Assembly: GCA_020432105.1 (NCBI GenBank)
Contig: JAGQGZ010000008.1
Span: 1-35,499 of the forward strand
DNA length: 35,499 nucleotides
Source: Dehalococcoidia bacterium
GTDB lineage: Bacteria; Chloroflexota; Dehalococcoidia; Tepidiformales; Tepidiformaceae
Reading direction: 5' to 3'
Shown here: piece by piece, positions 32,454 through 35,499 of the stretch
Layout: every line of letters begins with the position of its first letter
Position numbering within the stretch: position 1 is the stretch's first letter
Program-made: the position numbers and the translations under genes
Notes under the pieces: model-generated
Databases searched by the model: none
Seen by the model: only the letters and a program-made list of their open reading frames with translations
What the model was told of the DNA's origin: nothing

Positions 32454-33110
32454 ATGCCACGATTACGAGAAGTGCCCCGGGCCGAGGCCCCGCCGGAGGC
32501 CCTACCTGCCTACGACCGGATGTTCGGGGACCGGGACCCGGTTGCCGAACCCGGCACAGCAACCGGGACACCGGGGAACTGGTGGACGGTGTTTGCCCAG
32601 TCGCCCGAGATCCTCACGTATTTCCAGCAGGGTGGAGCGCTCTACAAGAGCCCTAATCGCGTAATCCCGCCCTATTACGTGGAACTCGGGATCCTGCGCA
32701 CGGGGTTTGCAGTCGGGAGCAAATTCGTATTCTCGCAACATGCAAAGGGTGCTCGGGCCGCGGGCATCTCCAAAGAGAAGGTGGCGGCAGTGCCACACTG
32801 GGCAGTGACTGACCTGTTCGATGAGGCAGAACGCGCCGTGCTCGGGTACGTCGACGAGATGGTGCTCTCGCTGGGGCGCGTGCAGGACGGCACGTTTGCA
32901 GTGCTAAAGAAGCACTTCAAGGATGAGGCGATCCTGGAACTTACGTACATCGTGGGCCTCTACATGATGTATGCGGTGCTCACCAAGTCGCTCAGGCTTG
33001 AATACGATGATGTCGACGAACGCGTGGTGGAAGTGCCGGTCCCGGGAAGCGAGGGAGCCGGAGACGTGGATATCATGTCGATGATGAGCGGTGACAACGA
33101 CAAAGGCTAA
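32454..33110 (+). CDS. Carboxymuconolactone decarboxylase (AhpD-fold) family protein
   Basis: A 218-residue all-helical protein of the CMD/AhpD fold. The core helix pair reads PYYVELGILRTGFAVGSKFVFSQHAKGARAAG, given here only in part, in which the CxxC of peroxidase-type AhpD is absent and the final histidine is kept. That makes a decarboxylase, lactonase-like or binding role more likely than disulfide chemistry. The C-terminal 30 residues (VPVPGSEGAGDVDIMSMM) are acidic and Met-rich. ATG 32454 is preferred; a TTG at 32436 would add six residues. A TAGACT box lies at 32415-32420. Two VOC paralogues follow, so the cluster looks like catabolism of a cyclic or aromatic-derived substrate. Confidence 0.8.
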   Translation: MPRLREVPRAEAPPEALPAYDRMFGDRDPVAEPGTATGTPGNWWTVFAQSPEILTYFQQGGALYKSPNRVIPPYYVELGILRTGFAVGSKFVFSQHAKGARAAGISKEKVAAVPHWAVTDLFDEAERAVLGYVDEMVLSLGRVQDGTFAVLKKHFKDEAILELTYIVGLYMMYAVLTKSLRLEYDDVDERVVEVPVPGSEGAGDVDIMSMMSGDNDKG

Positions 33111-33137
33111 GGGCCCGCGACGAAAGGAGATTGGACG

Positions 33138-33749
33138 ATGCCGGAAACGCGATCGACGAAATTCGAGGTCCGCGGAATCAACCACCTCGCCCTTGTGGTG
33201 CGGGATATGAAGGAGACGATGCACTTCTATACGGAAGTGCTGGGCTGCCCACTGCTCCGTTACGACGACCTCGCCGACGGTGGCCAGCAGGCTTTCTTTG
33301 GCATCAGCGACGAGAGCCTTATCTCGGTTGTCTGGTACCCGGAAACGCCGGAGGGCGAGCCCGGTGTTGTCTATCGTGAATTCGGTGGCGTCGATGAGAA
33401 GACCGGGCAGCACAAGCCAGCCCCGGCCGGAACGAAGCAATCGGCAGCGGGCTCGATGCACCACCTGGCGTTCGATGTTCCCCAGGGGAAGCAGGACGAG
33501 TACAAGGAACGGCTGCGGGCGGCCGGTGTGCCCTGCACGGAGGTCAACCACCACATCGCGTACGGCAACGGGAAACAGGCCTACCACCCGACCGTGTTGC
33601 CGAACGATGCGGAGGCGATCGACGAGTTCGTGAACTCGATCTACTTCCCGGACCCCGACGGGAGGACGTTTGAGTTCGCGGCCTGGACGCGGCCGCTCGT
33701 TCCCGACGATGTTACCCACACGCCGGCACGAGCAGCGAAGCGGGCCTGA
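33138..33749 (+). CDS. VOC-family (glyoxalase/dioxygenase fold) protein, paralogue 1
   Basis: A 203-residue vicinal-oxygen-chelate protein with two beta-alpha-beta-beta-beta modules. Expected metal ligands are the His in GINHLALVVRDM (near residue 15), the second His in SMHHLAFDVP (about 110) and the Glu in FEFAAW (about 181). The fold serves extradiol dioxygenases, glyoxalases and epimerases; the reaction here is unknown. AGGAGA lies seven bases before the ATG. Compared with its neighbour it carries an extra loop (GGVDEKTGQHKPAPAG) and a longer segment before the last strands (HHIAYGNGKQAYHPTVLPN). Confidence 0.85.
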   Translation: MPETRSTKFEVRGINHLALVVRDMKETMHFYTEVLGCPLLRYDDLADGGQQAFFGISDESLISVVWYPETPEGEPGVVYREFGGVDEKTGQHKPAPAGTKQSAAGSMHHLAFDVPQGKQDEYKERLRAAGVPCTEVNHHIAYGNGKQAYHPTVLPNDAEAIDEFVNSIYFPDPDGRTFEFAAWTRPLVPDDVTHTPARAAKRA

Positions 33750-33849
33750 CGAGGCCGCTTCGGGGTGGCGATACACTGCCCCTGAAAACGCCAGAGTGAG
33801 CTGCGCGGCTACACCTGCGCAGCACCAACAAGGAGAAGGAGGCCCCCAG

Positions 33850-34431
33850 ATGGCCACACAAGCGAAGAACTTCGAACTGAGGGGATTCAACCACGTTGCG
33901 CTCGTCTGCGAGGATATGCAGGCAACGGTGGACTTCTACGAGGGAGTGCTCGGGTTCCCACTGGTGAAGACACTGGACCTCGGGGGTCACGGGCAGCACT
34001 TCTTCTTCCAGGTGACCGAACACGATGGCGTTGCTTTCTTCTGGTTCGACAACGTGAACGCGGCTCAGCCGGGCGTGGCGTCCGCCGATTGGTCGGCGGG
34101 TGAGACAAACCCCGGCCGGGCCCAGGGCCTGGCGAGCAAGGCAGCGCCCGGCGCCATGCATCACCTCTCGTTCGGCGTGCCGGCGGAAAAGCTCGACGAA
34201 TACCGCGAGGTGCTGGAATCGCACGGCATCGAAGTGACAGAAGCGATCAAGCACTACGACGAGAACGGCGAGGCGATCCGATCCATCTACTTCCGCGACC
34301 CCGACGGGACGATACTGGAATTCAGTGCCTGGTCAGAAACGATGGCGACGCGGGACGTCTCCACATTCCGTCCGGCAGCTGCCAGCGAGGCTGATGCGCG
34401 CCGCAAGGACGGAATTCCGATCACGTTGTAG
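33850..34431 (+). CDS. VOC-family (glyoxalase/dioxygenase fold) protein, paralogue 2
   Basis: A 193-residue VOC protein clearly related to the gene just upstream: FELRGFNHVALVCEDM, FYEGVLGFPLVKT, GAMHHLSFGVP, DEYREVLESHGIEV and SIYFRDPDGTILEFSAW align with it in order. The probable metal ligands (His, His, Glu) are kept. A strong AAGGAGG (33836-33842) precedes the ATG by seven bases. A GATACACT stretch (33770-33777) in the 100-bp gap could be its own promoter. The pair is best read as a tandem duplication with divergence in substrate-facing loops; heterodimer or separate-step roles are both possible. Confidence 0.86.
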   Translation: MATQAKNFELRGFNHVALVCEDMQATVDFYEGVLGFPLVKTLDLGGHGQHFFFQVTEHDGVAFFWFDNVNAAQPGVASADWSAGETNPGRAQGLASKAAPGAMHHLSFGVPAEKLDEYREVLESHGIEVTEAIKHYDENGEAIRSIYFRDPDGTILEFSAWSETMATRDVSTFRPAAASEADARRKDGIPITL

Positions 34432-34453
34432 GTCGGACACGCTGCAAAACGGC

Positions 34454-34478
34454 CCGGGCCGCCGGCGTGGTGGCCCGG
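34454..34478 (-). terminator. GC-rich hairpin between convergent VOC and hydrolase genes
   Basis: A ten-base stem (34454-34463 with 34469-34478, one G-U pair) closes a 5-nt loop. On the minus strand it is followed by GCCGTTTTGC, a short T-run, so it best serves the hydrolase gene; it may also slow plus-strand transcripts. Confidence 0.5.
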
Positions 34479-34503
34479 CTGCCTGTCCCACTTCGTGGCG
34501 CTC

Positions 34504-35355
34504 CTACGCGGAGGTACGTTCGAGATGCCGGCGGATGAGTGAGGTGACGAGTTCCGGCTCTTCCTGCTGCACCCAGTGACTGGTGTTGGGGACGTAGTGG
34601 AGGTCGAGGTCGGCGACATAGTCGTCGGTTCCGTTGGTGAGTTCCTTGCCGAGGGCACGGTCGTTTTCGCCCCAGATCATGAGTGTGGGTACCTCGATGA
34701 TGGGCACCGGATTGGGGAGGGGGATGCGCTGACGGAACACTGCGCGATACCAGTTGATCCCTCCACCAAGTCCCTGCTGACGCCAGCCGGCGAGCATCGC
34801 TTTCACATCTTCGCGACTGAACGTCCCGGGGCGGCAATCGCGGATAATCCCGCGGGCGAGATTGTGATAGTTGCGAGCCGCCAGCATTCGCTCCGGCAGC
34901 CAGGGCAGTTGAAAGAAGAAGATGTACCAGCTGCGGAACAACTGGCGAGGGTTGCGCAGACCAACCCGGAAGACTGCCGGATGCGGGACATTGCAGATGG
35001 TGAGGGACTTCAGCAGGTGGGGCTCGTGGATGGCGACGAGCCAGGCGATGGCAGCACCCCAATCGTGGGCGACCAGGTGGACCGGCCCACCGATATATTC
35101 GATGAGTGCGGATACGTCGGCTCGGAGGGTGTCAGTGTCGTAGGGGCCGTTGTTTTCCGTCTGGTTGTAGCCCCGCAGGTCGGGGGCGAAGACGTGGTAT
35201 TGACCCTGAAGCGCAGAAAGCTGGTGACGCCACGAGTACCAGGACTCGGGGAAGCCGTGGAGGAACAGCACGGGTTCTCCTTTGCCCGCCGAGGTGACGT
35301 GCATGCGTATGCCATTAATCGTGGGGTAGTCATGGCGGAGGCCGGGAATCTGCAT
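34504..35355 (-). CDS. Alpha/beta hydrolase, epoxide-hydrolase-like
   Basis: A 283-residue cytoplasmic alpha/beta hydrolase. The oxyanion motif is HGFP (33-36), the nucleophile is D98 in VAHDWGAAIAW, the acid is D232 in WGENDRALG and the base is H260 in TSHWVQQEEP. An aspartate nucleophile in HDWG is typical of soluble epoxide hydrolases and related haloacid/haloalkane dehalogenases; a cap-domain tyrosine in INWYRAVF fits the epoxide-hydrolase type. It may open an epoxide or hydrolyse a halogenated acid. The ATG lies eight bases after TAGAGT with no Shine-Dalgarno. It faces the VOC genes across a hairpin. Confidence 0.88.
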   Translation of the reverse strand: MQIPGLRHDYPTINGIRMHVTSAGKGEPVLFLHGFPESWYSWRHQLSALQGQYHVFAPDLRGYNQTENNGPYDTDTLRADVSALIEYIGGPVHLVAHDWGAAIAWLVAIHEPHLLKSLTICNVPHPAVFRVGLRNPRQLFRSWYIFFFQLPWLPERMLAARNYHNLARGIIRDCRPGTFSREDVKAMLAGWRQQGLGGGINWYRAVFRQRIPLPNPVPIIEVPTLMIWGENDRALGKELTNGTDDYVADLDLHYVPNTSHWVQQEEPELVTSLIRRHLERTSA

Positions 35356-35363
35356 CGAGGCGC

Positions 35364-35369
35364 ACTCTA
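35364..35369 (-). promoter_or_regulatory. Candidate -10 box (TAGAGT) of the hydrolase gene
   Basis: On the minus strand TAGAGT is followed by eight bases and the ATG at 35355, without a Shine-Dalgarno. Confidence 0.35.
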
Positions 35370-35412
35370 CAGGTCTGCGATCCGGCGAGGCCAGTAACAG
35401 CTATCGCGATGG

Positions 35413-35499
35413 CTAGCCCGGGTTGGTGAGGATGTCGCCGCTGACCTCCCGGTTGTCCTCCAGGTATTTCGACGGGTGGCGGCCATCGACGTTCCCATA
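35413..35499 (-). CDS. C-terminal end of an unidentified protein, cut by the window edge
   Basis: The minus strand is open from the right edge to a TAG at 35413-35415 and encodes 28 residues, including VDGRHPSKYLEDNREVSG and ending LTNPG. The gene would be upstream of, and co-directional with, the hydrolase gene, 43 bp away. The fragment is too short to name a family. Confidence 0.5.
   Translation of the reverse strand, partial: YGNVDGRHPSKYLEDNREVSGDILTNPG

Overview
The window is GC-rich bacterial DNA, densely packed on both strands, with many tail-to-tail or translationally coupled genes and no rRNA, tRNA, CRISPR array, insertion sequence or prophage that I could recognise. Gene content suggests a member of the Chloroflexota, perhaps near Dehalococcoidia: an archaeal-style HerA/Mre11/Rad50/NurA operon in an otherwise bacterial setting, a MalT-like regulator with a SARP/BTAD end, a DUF5317 protein, a bacilliredoxin-like YtxJ protein, and acyl-CoA and VOC-type catabolic genes. 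The taxonomic call is inference; no marker gene is present. Many genes heading a transcription unit have a TANNNT -10 box only 6-8 nt before the start codon and no Shine-Dalgarno, which points to widespread leaderless transcription.

Layout. 1-158: edge of a zinc-finger (RING-like) gene on the minus strand. 255-2173: OmpR-type response regulator and membrane histidine kinase, overlapping. 2170-7426: M20 amidohydrolase (-), one-chain ADP-forming acyl-CoA synthetase (+), TesB-like thioesterase (-), YqgE/AlgH protein (+) and YtxJ-like thioredoxin-fold protein (-); three of these convergent pairs overlap by exactly 4 bp at their stop codons. 7563-13725: herA-sbcD-sbcC-nurA, a tightly coupled DNA end-resection operon. 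13708-14340: PilZ protein (-). 14500-18165: dipeptide/oligopeptide-type ABC lipoprotein and two permeases, with a palindrome in the leader, an intra-operon terminator, and no ATPase gene.

18221-23251 (all minus strand, read from high to low coordinate): a 1038-residue STAND/TPR/SARP regulator, an 11-bp-spaced direct repeat, a 29-residue signal-peptide-like ORF, a DUF5317 membrane protein and a soluble PAS-histidine kinase overlapping it by 4 bp. This looks like a self-contained regulatory locus and is the least explained part of the window.

23375-29611: CoA-transferase, ATP-grasp ligase, NfuA (-), then SUMF1-like protein, crotonase and MFS transporter as one operon. 32310 down to 29615: MFS transporter and class III aminotransferase (-). 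32454-34431: carboxymuconolactone-decarboxylase-like protein and two tandem VOC paralogues (+), facing an epoxide-hydrolase-like alpha/beta hydrolase (-). 35413-35499 is the C-terminal tail of another minus-strand gene.

Together the metabolic genes suggest a heterotroph using peptides, amino acids, carboxylic acids and perhaps aromatic-derived compounds through CoA thioesters. No stretch over about 300 bp lacks a gene; the longest gaps are 110-143 bp and are promoter or leader regions.
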